The position numbers and the translations under genes are program-made. Shown piece by piece: positions 43,478 through 53,382 of a DNA stretch of 64,000 nt (its first letter is position 1; every line of letters starts with the position of its first letter). This DNA comes from Lachnospiraceae bacterium. Its GTDB lineage: Bacteria; Bacillota; Clostridia; Lachnospirales; Lachnospiraceae. The notes beneath the pieces were generated by a model that worked only from the letters and a program-made list of their open reading frames with translations, was not told the origin of the DNA and did no database searches. The stretch spans positions 53,635 to 117,634 of the forward strand of contig CAJTIR010000010.1 of assembly GCA_910576385.1 (NCBI GenBank), given 5' to 3'.

Positions 43478-44983
43478 TTAAGAAATCCGTTCTAACAGGC
43501 TCCTGCGCTTTTCGTCAAACAAAAGTTCCTTATTATATCGATAATACCGCTCACATTCATATTGCTGTAGAAAACTAACACTACTGGAATTAGAATTTAA
43601 CTCGGTAATAAATATCACCATTTCCTGGCTATTTCCAAAAGCTCCTTCTAGAAAATCAAAAGCATGTTCTAAAATTTTAGAAGCACTCTGGCGCTGTCTC
43701 TCAAATACTTCATTTTCTTGTTCAAACAGTTGCTTAATCCTTCCGAAAGCAGTCCCAGGCTGCTCAATATGTTCCAATTTCAAAGTCTGCTGAAAGTTCT
43801 CCAGTGCAGAAAACAATTTGCAATACTGTATATTTTCTTCTTTTCCTAGTAATTCCGCCTTTTTTCTCTTTTTATAATTGATATTATATTTTTGATACAC
43901 ATTCGACAACAGTTTCTGTCCATCCATGCCTTCCGTAACGGTCTCTGTCAATTTTTTAAATTCCAAAAGACAGGTTTGAAGCAATTCCATATAATTTTCT
44001 GTCTGCACCGACGCCTTTAACGCTTCCTGAACTCTGGAAACCAAAAGTCCTAGAACACTGAGACGCTCATCAAAGGAAGCATGCGCCACCTTTTTTAATA
44101 AAATTGGATCTAAATTTCCTTTGAGAACCTCCTCAATCTGATAATCTGTGCGATATTTGTAATAAAGCTCCAGATAATTTGCAAAATCCTTGGCAATCTT
44201 AGGAAACTGAATATATTGTACCACCACTTCACGGTTCACCGTCTTTTTCAGTCTCTCATATACTTGAATCAGATTAGAGAGATCCTCCCAGCCTCTGGGC
44301 GTGGCAAAATGTCTGCCATCTATGGTAGTTTCCATCTGATAAAAATTTTGTTTTTTGGTATTTAAATAAGAAATTACTGCCCCATGAAGGCCCTGATTGT
44401 AGGCATATTCTTTCCAAACTTCAAAATCTGCTTCCACCTCAATCTTCTTGACACGGTCCATTGTCACCACATCAAACTCACGCACAGACTTGTTGTATTC
44501 CGGCGGATTGCCAGCCGCCACAATGATCCATCCTTCTGGAATCTTATGATTGCCAAAAGATTTGCACTGAAGAAACTGCAGCATTGCCGGCGCAAGTGTC
44601 TCCGATACACAATTGATCTCATCCAGAAATAAAATCCCCTCTTCCAATCCAGTCTGCTCCATCTTCTCATAGATAGAAGCCACAATTTCACTCATCGTAT
44701 ATTCTGTAACTGCATATTCTTGCTGTCCATATTGTTTTTTGGAAATGAACGGCAGTCCAATAGCGCTCTGCCTGGTATGGTGCGTAATCGTGTAGGCTAC
44801 CAGCCCGATTCCACATTCCCTGGAAATCTGTTCCATAATCTGAGTTTTTCCAATACCTGGCGAACCCAACAAAAAAATAGGCCGCTGACGGATGGAAGGG
44901 ATCTCATAAGCGCCGTATGCATCTTTCAAGAGATATGCCTCAATTGTATTTTTAATTTCTTCCTTCGTCCGCTTAATATTCAT
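43478..44983 (-). CDS. MoxR-family AAA+ ATPase
   Basis: A 501-residue AAA+ protein. Walker A GSPGIGKT is at 40-47 and Walker B reads ILFLDEINCV. The sensor region IIVAAGNPPEYNKSVREFD and the arginine region MDRVKKIEV are typical of MoxR. The C-terminal 200 residues are helical and lineage-specific. MoxR ATPases act as chaperones that insert cofactors or remodel complexes, usually with a VWA partner. Its ATG overlaps the VWA gene stop by four bases, and the first codons follow GGAGG. Confidence 0.92.
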   Translation of the reverse strand: MNIKRTKEEIKNTIEAYLLKDAYGAYEIPSIRQRPIFLLGSPGIGKTQIMEQISRECGIGLVAYTITHHTRQSAIGLPFISKKQYGQQEYAVTEYTMSEIVASIYEKMEQTGLEEGILFLDEINCVSETLAPAMLQFLQCKSFGNHKIPEGWIIVAAGNPPEYNKSVREFDVVTMDRVKKIEVEADFEVWKEYAYNQGLHGAVISYLNTKKQNFYQMETTIDGRHFATPRGWEDLSNLIQVYERLKKTVNREVVVQYIQFPKIAKDFANYLELYYKYRTDYQIEEVLKGNLDPILLKKVAHASFDERLSVLGLLVSRVQEALKASVQTENYMELLQTCLLEFKKLTETVTEGMDGQKLLSNVYQKYNINYKKRKKAELLGKEENIQYCKLFSALENFQQTLKLEHIEQPGTAFGRIKQLFEQENEVFERQRQSASKILEHAFDFLEGAFGNSQEMVIFITELNSNSSSVSFLQQYECERYYRYNKELLFDEKRRSLLERIS

Positions 44984-46299
44984 GTCCTACCTCCAACTGT
45001 AATTTCCAAATCTCGTTGATCTAAAATTAATTTCATGGCCCAGGGCGGCACATCCACATCCAGGTAATCTTCTTTAAAAAACACAAAAGCAGTGTCATAA
45101 ATAGGTTTTTTTACTGGAAAACTGCCATATCCATCCGTAAAATAAATCAAACCTCTCAACTTATGAAACGCCTTTCTTGCAAGCAGAGTATTGACATATT
45201 CAAATGCTGGCCGAAAATCTGTTCCTCCCATGCCCTGTATCTCAAAATGTTCCATATAATCTGCAAGCTGTTCCCTGCTCTCAATCACCTGGTCTGACTG
45301 TACTCGTTCATCACATTGCAAAATATGAATACAAAATCTGCGGTAAAAAGATTCACATTGGCTTAATATACTATAAGTTTCCTCCAAAAATTTCTGCACT
45401 AAGGAAGCTTTACAAGACATAGAAGTATCTATCACAATCACAAAATCTTCAATTTTTTGTGTCTCACTAGTCTCCAAAGGTTCAATCAATGGCATATTTC
45501 CATACAATTCCATGCCATAATGATAAAAAATATAATCAAAACTATCCAGATCTAACTTCATTTCTTCCTTTATAACACAAAATTTCTTCAAAAACTCCCG
45601 ATAATCGTAGCGTTCCCGATTTTCCACATGGAGTTGTTCTCTCAGTCCCTTAGATTCCTCTGCAGCTTCTTTAGAAAATAGTTCCAACTCTGTTTCCATC
45701 CGCTCACGAATATCTTTCCATTGATTTTGATTTTCCATAGGTGCTTTGGGATTTCTCTGTGGCTGCCAGAGAAAATGGTCATCCACCATAAACTCCTGTA
45801 TCAGACGTGCTACAGCCCGCAGATCCAAGTCTGCCTTTTGCAGTAAATAAAAAATTCCTTCCCCATTAAGTACTGGCAATTTTTTCTCCAGCCCCTGATA
45901 GACTGCTCTGCGAAACGGTTTGGAAGGATTTCTAAGACAGCGGTACGGCAATCCGTCCAAAATGGATTCCACTGCTATATCACAGGCAAGATCCCAAAGC
46001 TGCCGATTTTCTGACCCTCTGGGATTCCAAACGTGCCCCATCAGGCAATGTAAAATACTGTGAAGATAACAGCGGTTGACTGGCACATTTCCGACACGAT
46101 ACTGTTCTATGAGATATTCTGGATTGTAGCGCAAAACTGCCCCATCTGTTGCTGTCCGCCCTAACTCCATAGACGCCAAAGGTCTCAGAGTGTGAAGCGC
46201 TACATCCAAAAAGCGCATATTCAAATAGAGCTCATTACGACAATCTCTCCAAATTTCCTCACAAATATCCACTTTTTCCAGTAATTGTTCCTCAAACAT
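44980..46299 (-). CDS. DUF2201/VWA-domain protein
   Basis: A 439-residue protein. The N-terminal DUF2201 domain is a predicted metallopeptidase-like fold, with His80, His84 and His89 in LHSILHCLMGH and LACDIAVESIL after it. The usual HExxH glutamate is replaced by serine, so protease activity is doubtful. The C-terminal VWA-like domain carries an intact MIDAS motif DTSMS at 291-295 and a later FTDGYG. It should bind its MoxR partner or a substrate in a metal-dependent way. It shares one base with the LRR-gene stop and overlaps moxR. Confidence 0.9.
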   Translation of the reverse strand: MFEEQLLEKVDICEEIWRDCRNELYLNMRFLDVALHTLRPLASMELGRTATDGAVLRYNPEYLIEQYRVGNVPVNRCYLHSILHCLMGHVWNPRGSENRQLWDLACDIAVESILDGLPYRCLRNPSKPFRRAVYQGLEKKLPVLNGEGIFYLLQKADLDLRAVARLIQEFMVDDHFLWQPQRNPKAPMENQNQWKDIRERMETELELFSKEAAEESKGLREQLHVENRERYDYREFLKKFCVIKEEMKLDLDSFDYIFYHYGMELYGNMPLIEPLETSETQKIEDFVIVIDTSMSCKASLVQKFLEETYSILSQCESFYRRFCIHILQCDERVQSDQVIESREQLADYMEHFEIQGMGGTDFRPAFEYVNTLLARKAFHKLRGLIYFTDGYGSFPVKKPIYDTAFVFFKEDYLDVDVPPWAMKLILDQRDLEITVGGRT

Positions 46300-47237
46300 T
46301 ATAATGCAAACCTCTTTTTCTTCCCTGGAAATCTTTGATGCTTGAGATCCATCAACATGCTGATTGCCTCTGTTTTTTTGTAACGCTTGGCCTCATCCAA
46401 CAACAAATTCAATTGTTCCTCCTGTGACACAAACTCCCCGGCAAGCCAGCGCAAATTTTCAGTCTCATCTTGTTCTAGGATGATTTCTGCCGCCTTCTGT
46501 AAATGGTTGGACAACCACTGTTGATAAGATTCCCCTTCCCGCTCTCCTAATTCATAAGGATAGCGAAGCCTTGACACTGTCATTTCCACAATATTAATAA
46601 AATCTATATTATACTTTCCAGACTCAAAAAGTTTATCATATTCCGCAAAAATCACCTGTGTATTGCGAAACGCATTGCGATATTGAATCCCCATTCCATG
46701 TGTCTGAGTAGAGATAATTCGTGCAGGCGTATTTTCCACAGCCTCCTCAAAAAATTCTGGGTAAACAAGACGGCAAAACAGCGAACATGCCACCCCTGTC
46801 TGTTCCCTGTAAAAATCAACGGTCACTTTCTGTTTTAAATCCTGCAAAATCTCACACAGACAAGACCTGCCTTCCAGCCAATGCAATTCCAGTTCTGAAA
46901 GATTTTCACAACCAGTAAAAGCTCCTGCCCCGATCAATGCAAGATTACTATAAAAAGACAGATGGCGCAGGCAGATACAATTATAAAAAATATACCGTCC
47001 CAGCCTGCGGATGCTCTTTGGCAAAACTAATTTCTCCAATTTTCTGCCACAAATACAGGGATAACCACTGGTATTTTCTGGTTCCTTGTCCTGTTCTTCT
47101 GCAAACGCATAGTCTGACAATTCTGTCACAAAATATCCATCCAGCTTCTCTGGTATCACTACCTGGGCGCTGCTGCCATAACAGCGCAAAATACAGATTC
47201 CATTTTCCCTCTTTTCATATGCGAAATATTGTTCCAC
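46299..47237 (-). CDS. leucine-rich-repeat (BspA/LRR_5-like) protein of the MoxR operon
   Basis: A 312-residue protein with no signal peptide, which is unusual for the BspA type. The N-terminal half has LRR_5-type repeats: VIPEKLDGYFVTELSDYAF, KLVLPKSIRRLGRYIFYNC and ALIGAGAFTGCENLSELEL. The C-terminal half is a helical domain with ankyrin-like spacing in the last 60 residues (LRWLAGEFVSQEEQLNLLLDEA). GTG at 47237 follows AGGAGG; TTG at 47279 would place a coding stretch across that site. First gene of the operon, so it may supply substrate recognition to the VWA-MoxR pair. Confidence 0.82.
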   Translation of the reverse strand: MEQYFAYEKRENGICILRCYGSSAQVVIPEKLDGYFVTELSDYAFAEEQDKEPENTSGYPCICGRKLEKLVLPKSIRRLGRYIFYNCICLRHLSFYSNLALIGAGAFTGCENLSELELHWLEGRSCLCEILQDLKQKVTVDFYREQTGVACSLFCRLVYPEFFEEAVENTPARIISTQTHGMGIQYRNAFRNTQVIFAEYDKLFESGKYNIDFINIVEMTVSRLRYPYELGEREGESYQQWLSNHLQKAAEIILEQDETENLRWLAGEFVSQEEQLNLLLDEAKRYKKTEAISMLMDLKHQRFPGKKKRFAL

Positions 47238-47317
47238 CCGCACATTCCTCCTATATCCATCTTTCCAAAAATCCCTCAAAAAATTTACATTATTACTCTA
47301 TGATAACTTCTTTCACA

Positions 47318-47397
47318 ACTCTAAAACTACAGACAGACAACTCTTGATAGGCGTATAACAGCCTGCTGGCATGTCTGTGGCTTGAGGGCAAAGAGTT
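47318..47397. repeat. family B-related palindromic element
   Basis: A TGCTGGCATGTCTGTGGCTTG stretch, written here as TGCTGGCATG plus TCTGTGGCTTG (47364-47384), is identical to 24702-24722. ACAGACAG upstream pairs with CTGTCTGT-like sequence as in the other copy. Short AACTCT/AGAGTT ends bound it. It lies 80 bases upstream of the LRR-VWA-MoxR operon, where it may have brought in or disturbed a promoter. Confidence 0.55.
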
Positions 47398-47427
47398 ACA
47401 TAGATTTTATAAAATTACTTATAGCTG

Positions 47428-48969
47428 TCAAATTTTTGCCAACCCCAACTCTGTCAGCTTATAAATTTCTGAGCACACTTCCTGTATATATTTGCGGTCA
47501 TGCGAAATACTGATAATGGCGCCGCCAAAATTTTTCAACAGTTCCCGAATCACCGGATTGGACAAGGGCGAAAAATTACGGGTAGGCTCGTCTAATACGA
47601 ATACATCATTTTGCCCCATACTCATTTTTAAGAAAAGCAGCTTTGCCTTCTGACCGCCGGACAATTCTCCAATTCCATGCTCCATCTCATCTGCAGTATA
47701 TTTCATACTGCCCAGATAGGTACGGATTTTACTGTACTCCTCTTTGCTGTGTTCCCGCTGCAAAAATTCCACTGGAGTCTTTGAAAAATCCAAAAGCTCC
47801 TCATAATTCTGCGGCATATAGGCAGCATTGATATCCTGGCGGCTGGATAACTCTTTTGCAATCCTGCGCAAAAGCGTCGTCTTTCCTGCGCCATTTTTGC
47901 CAATGATACAGATTTTTTCTGCTCCCTGCACCCGCAAATGAATATCCCTTGCCAAAATTTGTTCCCTCTCGCCGCCACTGACCGTCAGTTGATCTAAATT
48001 GAAATCCAACACAATCTTACCACTGGGAATGGAGATATCCTCTGAAAATTTGGCAAAGATAGCCGTCTCTGCCTCTGGCTTCTCTGTCATATCCTCAAAT
48101 TGGCGCTCAAAACGTCTTTCCATAGATTTGACACTGTGCATCTTCTTTTTCAAAAGCTGCCCTCCATGCGGATTTTGCCGTGTAATAATATTCTGCTGAT
48201 ATTCTACCTTCTGCTGCACTCTGCGAAAACGCTCCATCTGTTTTTGATACTCACTGTGTTCTTTTTGGGCCAGCCGCTGCTGCCGCTCAAAATTACCCAG
48301 ACGCTCCCTGATATACTGCTGATAGCTCATCTTTGCCACCGTATGCCGTGCCTGCGTCTTATGGCGAATCTGCTCTAAGTGAATCACCAGATTTGCCGTT
48401 TTTTCAATCAAGGTCTCATCATGCGACACATACAAAAGCGGTATCGGACATTCTTGCATAAACTGTTCCAGCCATTCCAAAGTTTCCACATCAAGATCAT
48501 TGGAAGGTTCATCCAACAACAAGATCTCTGGTTCAGTGAGTAAGATTCCAGCAAGCTGCAATTTTACCTTTTCCCCGCCAGATAAGGAATCTACCTTACG
48601 ATCTTCATAGAAAAAATAAGGCGCCAGTCCTAATTTGCGCGCAAGTTCTCCAAGCTCCTTGGGTGTTTGATCCAAAAATTGTGGGATCTCATAAAAATAA
48701 TCCATCACCTGCATTTGTTTCTGCTGATCAGAAAGTTCCTGTGCCAGATAGCCCAAGCGCTGATTTCCCCTGATAATTTCTCCGGTATACTCTGCATAAG
48801 GTTGAATCAGCTCCTCCTGATAAATCAACTTTAGTAATGTAGATTTTCCATTTCCTTCCTCGCCGATAATCACCGCTTTATCTCCTGGATTCAGCACAAA
48901 TGAAAAATCTCTCACAATCTCACGCAGATCTTTTTTGTGTGTAATTGTAATATTTCTTAACTGTAACAT
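47428..48969 (-). CDS. ABC-F family ATPase
   Basis: A 513-residue soluble protein with two ABC domains and no membrane helix. Domain 1 has Walker A GEEGNGKST, signature LSGGEKVKLQLAG and LLLDEPSNDLD. Domain 2 has GKNGAGKTT, signature LSGGQKAKLLFLK and VLDEPTRNFSPLS. The linker of about 80 residues between them is long, basic and helical, as in ribosome-binding ABC-F proteins. It probably acts on the ribosome, in translation rescue or antibiotic protection. The DEPTRNFSPLS motif is shared with many clostridial ABC-F members of unknown resistance profile. Confidence 0.92.
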   Translation of the reverse strand: MLQLRNITITHKKDLREIVRDFSFVLNPGDKAVIIGEEGNGKSTLLKLIYQEELIQPYAEYTGEIIRGNQRLGYLAQELSDQQKQMQVMDYFYEIPQFLDQTPKELGELARKLGLAPYFFYEDRKVDSLSGGEKVKLQLAGILLTEPEILLLDEPSNDLDVETLEWLEQFMQECPIPLLYVSHDETLIEKTANLVIHLEQIRHKTQARHTVAKMSYQQYIRERLGNFERQQRLAQKEHSEYQKQMERFRRVQQKVEYQQNIITRQNPHGGQLLKKKMHSVKSMERRFERQFEDMTEKPEAETAIFAKFSEDISIPSGKIVLDFNLDQLTVSGGEREQILARDIHLRVQGAEKICIIGKNGAGKTTLLRRIAKELSSRQDINAAYMPQNYEELLDFSKTPVEFLQREHSKEEYSKIRTYLGSMKYTADEMEHGIGELSGGQKAKLLFLKMSMGQNDVFVLDEPTRNFSPLSNPVIRELLKNFGGAIISISHDRKYIQEVCSEIYKLTELGLAKI

Positions 48970-48999
48970 AAATCTCCCTTCTGTGTGTAAAATATGTGT

Positions 49000-49845
49000 T
49001 TAATCAATCCTTTTCAATTCGGAAAGGATTTGACAAACAGTCTTTCCAATCAGCGGATGGCGGTAATAGGGAGCCAGCTCTGCAAGTGGTTTTAAGACAA
49101 ACTCCCGATTTTGCATATCAGGATGGGGAATCTGCAAAGTGTCCTGATCTATCACACAGTGATCATAAAAAATGATATCCAAATCCAGCGTTCTTGGTCC
49201 CCAATGTACTTTGCGCTCCCGATCTTGCTCCTGTTCAATCTGATGAAGCAATTCCAACAACTCCATCGGAGAAAGTAAGGTTCGTATTTTAAGCATTCCA
49301 TTTAAGAAATCTGGCTGCTTTACACCACCATAGGGTTTTGTAGCAATAATTTGAGATTGCTGTTCCAGCACACAATCTTCATTTGCCCCCAACGCTGCAA
49401 TTCCATTTTGAATATATGTCTCCCTGTCACCCAAATTAGAACCAACCGCAATATAAGCATGATGCCAGGCTCTGGTAATTCTCACAGACACAGATTCTAA
49501 AGGAAGTCCAATCGGTGCCCAAGGCTTTGCAATCTCTAATGTAATTTTTTCCAGTGTTGGAAATTGAAGCAGTACAGCTCTTGCCAACTGCTCTGCTGCC
49601 GTCTCAATCAACTGAAATGTATGCTCCATCATATATTTGGTCATAAAATGAGAAACTTCTCCATAATGAACAGATTTCGTTAAATCATCATTTAATCCTG
49701 CTTCTCTGGTATGGATATACAAAACTGCATTGATCAGAAATTTCTGTCCTAATTTATTTTCTTCTGGAAATACTCCATGTCTGCCAAACACTTCCAAATT
49801 TTTTATATAAATTTGATCTAGGTCCCAGCCTGTCATTTTCTCCAC
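49000..49845 (-). CDS. folBK: bifunctional dihydroneopterin aldolase / HPPK
   Basis: A 281-residue fusion. Residues about 10-125 form the aldolase FolB (IKNLEVFGRHGVFPEENKLGQ, and ETAAEQLARAVLLQFP). From about 130 on is the pyrophosphokinase FolK, with VGSNLGDRETYI and GPRTLDLDIIFYD. It converts dihydroneopterin to hydroxymethyl-dihydropterin and then to its diphosphate. It overlaps folP by 13 bases and is the last gene of the folate operon. Confidence 0.96.
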   Translation of the reverse strand: MEKMTGWDLDQIYIKNLEVFGRHGVFPEENKLGQKFLINAVLYIHTREAGLNDDLTKSVHYGEVSHFMTKYMMEHTFQLIETAAEQLARAVLLQFPTLEKITLEIAKPWAPIGLPLESVSVRITRAWHHAYIAVGSNLGDRETYIQNGIAALGANEDCVLEQQSQIIATKPYGGVKQPDFLNGMLKIRTLLSPMELLELLHQIEQEQDRERKVHWGPRTLDLDIIFYDHCVIDQDTLQIPHPDMQNREFVLKPLAELAPYYRHPLIGKTVCQILSELKRID

Positions 49846-50669
49846 CCTTCCCGAATCGCCTCTGTCATCTGGATGGCGCGTTTATTTTCCTTGACATCAT
49901 GTACACGCACAAACGCACATTGTGCCATCACACCTAATACTGTCGTCACCAAAGTCCCTTCTATTCGTTCATTCACTGGAAGTTCCAGGGTCAGGCCGAC
50001 TACTGATTTTCTTGAAGTTCCCAACAATACAGGATAACCCAGCTCTTGTAACTGCTTCAACTTATAAATTAATTCCAGATTATGCTCATAGGTTTTAGCA
50101 AAGCCAATTCCCGGATCCAAAATGATCTTATCTCTGGAAATCCCGGCTGTTTCAGCCAACCTCAAACTTTCCTTTAAATCTGATTTGACATCTTCCATAA
50201 AGTTCTGGTATTCCAGATTATTCCGATTATGCATCAGACAGCAAGCAGTATTAGATTTAGCAATTAGACCGGCCATATCTGTATCATATTTTAGTCCCCA
50301 GATATCATTGACCATAGACGCTCCCGCCTGTATTGCCGCTTCTGCCACCTGAGCTTTATAAGTATCAATTGAGATTGGAATGTCAAACATAGACTTTATA
50401 AGTTCTATTATAGGAGCTGTTCTCTCTATTTCCTCCTGCGCTGTAATCTGTTGATAACTAGGTCTGGTAGATTCCCCGCCAATATCAATGATATCTGCCC
50501 CTTCTACAATCATCTGTTCTGCATGGAAAAGCGCTGCATCCGCATGATTAAATTTTCCGCCATCAGAAAAAGAGTCTGGTGTCACATTTAATATTCCCAT
50601 AATATAAGTATGGTTTGCCACATCAAAACTCCTGCCCCCAATATTCATCGTCGTAATTTCTTTCTGCAT
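49833..50669 (-). CDS. folP: dihydropteroate synthase
   Basis: A 278-residue TIM-barrel enzyme joining the pterin diphosphate to p-aminobenzoate; it is the sulfonamide target. Visible are GILNVTPDSFSDGGKF, DIIDIGGESTRP, ILDPGIGFAKT and LLGTSRKSVVG. An AAGGAAT-type site supports ATG at 50669; a second ATG at 50648 is also possible. It lies 84 bases after the HD gene. Confidence 0.97.
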   Translation of the reverse strand: MQKEITTMNIGGRSFDVANHTYIMGILNVTPDSFSDGGKFNHADAALFHAEQMIVEGADIIDIGGESTRPSYQQITAQEEIERTAPIIELIKSMFDIPISIDTYKAQVAEAAIQAGASMVNDIWGLKYDTDMAGLIAKSNTACCLMHNRNNLEYQNFMEDVKSDLKESLRLAETAGISRDKIILDPGIGFAKTYEHNLELIYKLKQLQELGYPVLLGTSRKSVVGLTLELPVNERIEGTLVTTVLGVMAQCAFVRVHDVKENKRAIQMTEAIREGWRK

Positions 50670-50753
50670 CCTTATTCCTTTCTTATCTCACACAAAATCA
50701 TTTGATTCTTTTTTAACTGACAGAATACTCCACTAATTTTTCATCTCCTAAGA

Positions 50754-51272
50754 TTAATATAAAACCGTCTGATTTCTGCGCTCCACACTCCAGTTGCATT
50801 GTCCCTGCGCTTCGCAGAAAAAACAATTTCTAGAACTGTTATCTGCTCGTTTTATCAAGTTACTTAAATCATGATTTGTTTTTTCTTCCCCGGAATGTTC
50901 TCCGACAGCATAAATGATCTCTCTGGCTTTATGCTCTGGATAACCAATCCGCTTTAAAAATTTCCAAGCCATGCTCACCCCCTCCTGTGCATGTCCCTGT
51001 GACAGTTTCTGATCATATTCTGCGAGCCTTCCCAAATCATGTAACAGAGCCGTCAGATAAATCTTATCCTTCTGCTGTGCTAAATGCTCCACATTCATTC
51101 CCTCTTGTAGCGTCTGCTCTAAGGTGAGAATCCAGGCAATGCGAGCCACATCCAAAAAATGAGACAACCCATGTTTGCAAAATAGCCGTTGCTTCTCTTT
51201 TTCTTCCAACTTCTTGACCAGCGCAAGATACCCTTGATCTTGCAATAACTGCCTGGTATACGCTAAATCCAT
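50754..51272 (-). CDS. HD-domain phosphohydrolase of the folate operon
   Basis: A 172-residue HD-superfamily protein. The metal ligands are visible as KHGLSHFLDV (first His) and LLHDLGRLAEYDQ (His-Asp), with a later histidine in VGEHSGEE. ATG at 51272 lies just after the folE stop and behind GGTGATC; TTG at 51287 is rejected. A conserved HD hydrolase between folE and folP is a candidate for the dihydroneopterin triphosphate dephosphorylation step, for which no Nudix FolQ is seen here. This function is inference. Confidence 0.85.
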   Translation of the reverse strand: MDLAYTRQLLQDQGYLALVKKLEEKEKQRLFCKHGLSHFLDVARIAWILTLEQTLQEGMNVEHLAQQKDKIYLTALLHDLGRLAEYDQKLSQGHAQEGVSMAWKFLKRIGYPEHKAREIIYAVGEHSGEEKTNHDLSNLIKRADNSSRNCFFCEAQGQCNWSVERRNQTVLY

Positions 51273-51276
51273 AAGA

Positions 51277-51834
51277 TCACCTTCCAATCATTCGCCAAAA
51301 TTCTTCCTGCAGATCATGATTTTCCGAAAAAGCTCCCCTTGTCGTCAGCGTAACAGTCTGTGCTCCTGGCTTCTTCACGCCTCTCATAGTCATGCACATA
51401 TGCTCTGCCTCCAACATCACCATCACTCCCTTAGGCCGCAAGTATTCCATCAAAGCATCTGCTATTTGAGCCGTCAACTGTTCCTGTAGCTGCAAACGAC
51501 GCGCATATACCTCCACTGTCCTTGCCAGCTTACTCAAGCCTACCACTTTGCCATCTGGAATATAGGCAATATGAGCCTTTCCATAAAATGGCAGTAGATG
51601 ATGTTCACAAGTTGAATAAAACACAATGTCCTTTTGCAGTACCATTCCTGCTTCTTCCACCACAAAGGTCTTACTCAAAGCCTCTTTCGGCGTTTGCTCC
51701 AATCCTGCAAAAATCTCCTCATACATGCGGGCAATTCTGTCTGGCGTCTCACACAGCCCCTCCCGCTCTACATCCTCTCCAATTCCTTCCAATAATAGAG
51801 TAACTGCCTGTCTAATCTTTTCCTTATCTATCAT
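51277..51834 (-). CDS. folE: GTP cyclohydrolase I
   Basis: A 185-residue enzyme making dihydroneopterin triphosphate from GTP, the first folate step. Zn ligands and active-site residues are visible: [20 protein letters not shown] and [12 protein letters not shown]. The length is normal for the short bacterial type. It starts with ATG at 51834 overlapping the folC stop (ATGA). Confidence 0.97.
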   Translation of the reverse strand: MIDKEKIRQAVTLLLEGIGEDVEREGLCETPDRIARMYEEIFAGLEQTPKEALSKTFVVEEAGMVLQKDIVFYSTCEHHLLPFYGKAHIAYIPDGKVVGLSKLARTVEVYARRLQLQEQLTAQIADALMEYLRPKGVMVMLEAEHMCMTMRGVKKPGAQTVTLTTRGAFSENHDLQEEFWRMIGR

Positions 51835-53204
51835 GATTCTTTCTCCTTAAAGGCTTCCCGCAATTCTCCCAGATATGACAGTGAACCAAATGCAAGTATC
51901 ATGGATTTATCCTGCCTGGCACATTGCAGTGCCCTGTCAACGGCCTCTTTTATACTGGAACAATACGTCACCTCATTATGGTACATAGCTGCCTCTTGTG
52001 CCAATGCCTGCCCCTCCATAGCCCGGGGATTCTTTGGTGTGACAGTGAATACACTCTGTGCCAGCGGAAGCATCGTCTCCAGCATTTTTTTGTGCTCTTT
52101 ATCTGCAAGTACCCCTATTATATAGATAATTTTGTAATTTGTAAAACCCATTTTCAAGGTTTGCCGTAATTTTTCTGCTGCATCCTCATTATGTGCACCA
52201 TCCATCACGAAAAGTGGTTCCTGGCACAATACAGAAAATCTGCCCTGCCACTTTGCCTTCTGCAGTCCTTTTTCTATTTGATTATCTGAGATATTAAAAC
52301 CAGAAGCACGTAATACTTTTACTGTCTCAATTGCACAGATGGCATTTTCCACCTGATAAATCCCTGCCATCGACAAGGAAATTTTTCCTATCTTCTTATA
52401 TTGAAAGGAAAGAAACATACTGTCTGTCTGTTCATCAAATCTGTTTGTTGCTGCTTCCTGCACTTTATTATGCAGACAGGATGGTTTCTCTCCCACCCCA
52501 CACAATTGTACATCTTCTGCATATTTTGCCTCTGCATAAGTTAAAACTGCATGTTTTTCGTTACAAATGTTCTCCAACACCTCACACACTTGTGCTTGCT
52601 TTGGTTTTATTGCGACCACCGGACAGCCCTCTTTGACAATGCCAGCCTTCACTTTGGCGATTTGTTCTAGCGTATCTCCTAAAAACTTTCTATGATCCAT
52701 GCTGATAGAAGTCAAAACACTGACTAATGGTTTCTCTATGATATTTGTGGCGTCAGTTTCTCCTCCCATTCCAGTTTCCAGCACTGCTATCTGACAATTG
52801 TTCTGAAAAAAATACAAAAATGCCGCCGCCGTCTCCACTTCGAACACAGTAGGGTGATTGTAACCCTTTGCACATAAGCGCTCACATGCCTGCTTGACCT
52901 CTGTTATCAGCGCTGCAAATTCATGACTCGATACAGGAATGCCATTGATTTGATACTGCTCCTTTCTGTCAAACACCGCCGGAGATGTATAAGTACCCAC
53001 CTTTAATCCCGCTTCCATAAGGATCGAAGAAATCATTGCACACACAGAACCTTTGCCATTTGTCCCTGCAACATGGATAAATGAAATGTTCCTGTGTACA
53101 TTTAAAAGCTCCTCCATCAGTCTTTGCATACTCTCCAATCCCAGTATACAGCCGCTTTTGCTGATTTTGTTTAAATACGCCTCTGCCTCAATTTCCCCTA
53201 ACAT
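51831..53204 (-). CDS. folC: folylpolyglutamate synthase / dihydrofolate synthase
   Basis: A 457-residue Mur-ligase-fold enzyme that adds glutamate to dihydropteroate or folates. The P-loop reads [19 protein letters not shown], the second motif is [14 protein letters not shown], and the C-terminal domain has [17 protein letters not shown] at 53204 follows AGGAGG; an extra six codons in the longer frame are rejected. It is the first gene of the folate operon and is divergent from ltaS. Confidence 0.96.
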   Translation of the reverse strand: MLGEIEAEAYLNKISKSGCILGLESMQRLMEELLNVHRNISFIHVAGTNGKGSVCAMISSILMEAGLKVGTYTSPAVFDRKEQYQINGIPVSSHEFAALITEVKQACERLCAKGYNHPTVFEVETAAAFLYFFQNNCQIAVLETGMGGETDATNIIEKPLVSVLTSISMDHRKFLGDTLEQIAKVKAGIVKEGCPVVAIKPKQAQVCEVLENICNEKHAVLTYAEAKYAEDVQLCGVGEKPSCLHNKVQEAATNRFDEQTDSMFLSFQYKKIGKISLSMAGIYQVENAICAIETVKVLRASGFNISDNQIEKGLQKAKWQGRFSVLCQEPLFVMDGAHNEDAAEKLRQTLKMGFTNYKIIYIIGVLADKEHKKMLETMLPLAQSVFTVTPKNPRAMEGQALAQEAAMYHNEVTYCSSIKEAVDRALQCARQDKSMILAFGSLSYLGELREAFKEKES

Positions 53205-53283
53205 TTGCCTGTCCTCCTGCATATATATTTATAAAGAAATTCTTAAATTTCACTGTACGAATCGTAAATTTTATTTTTTTCCA

Positions 53284-53312
53284 TTGACTTTTTCTTAAAA
53301 GTGAGATAATCT
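53284..53312 (+). promoter_or_regulatory. ltaS: sigma-A-like promoter of the ltaS-type gene
   Basis: TTGACT (53284-53289) and TAATCT (53307-53312) are separated by 17 bases, about 70 bases before the ltaS start. It also marks the end of the divergent folate operon region; no clear promoter for folC was found. Confidence 0.55.
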
Positions 53313-53382
53313 TTGCTAAGAAAAAACACAATTCATAGTTTGTTCATAATTGATTCACAAATTAAAAATAAAGGATGATGAA

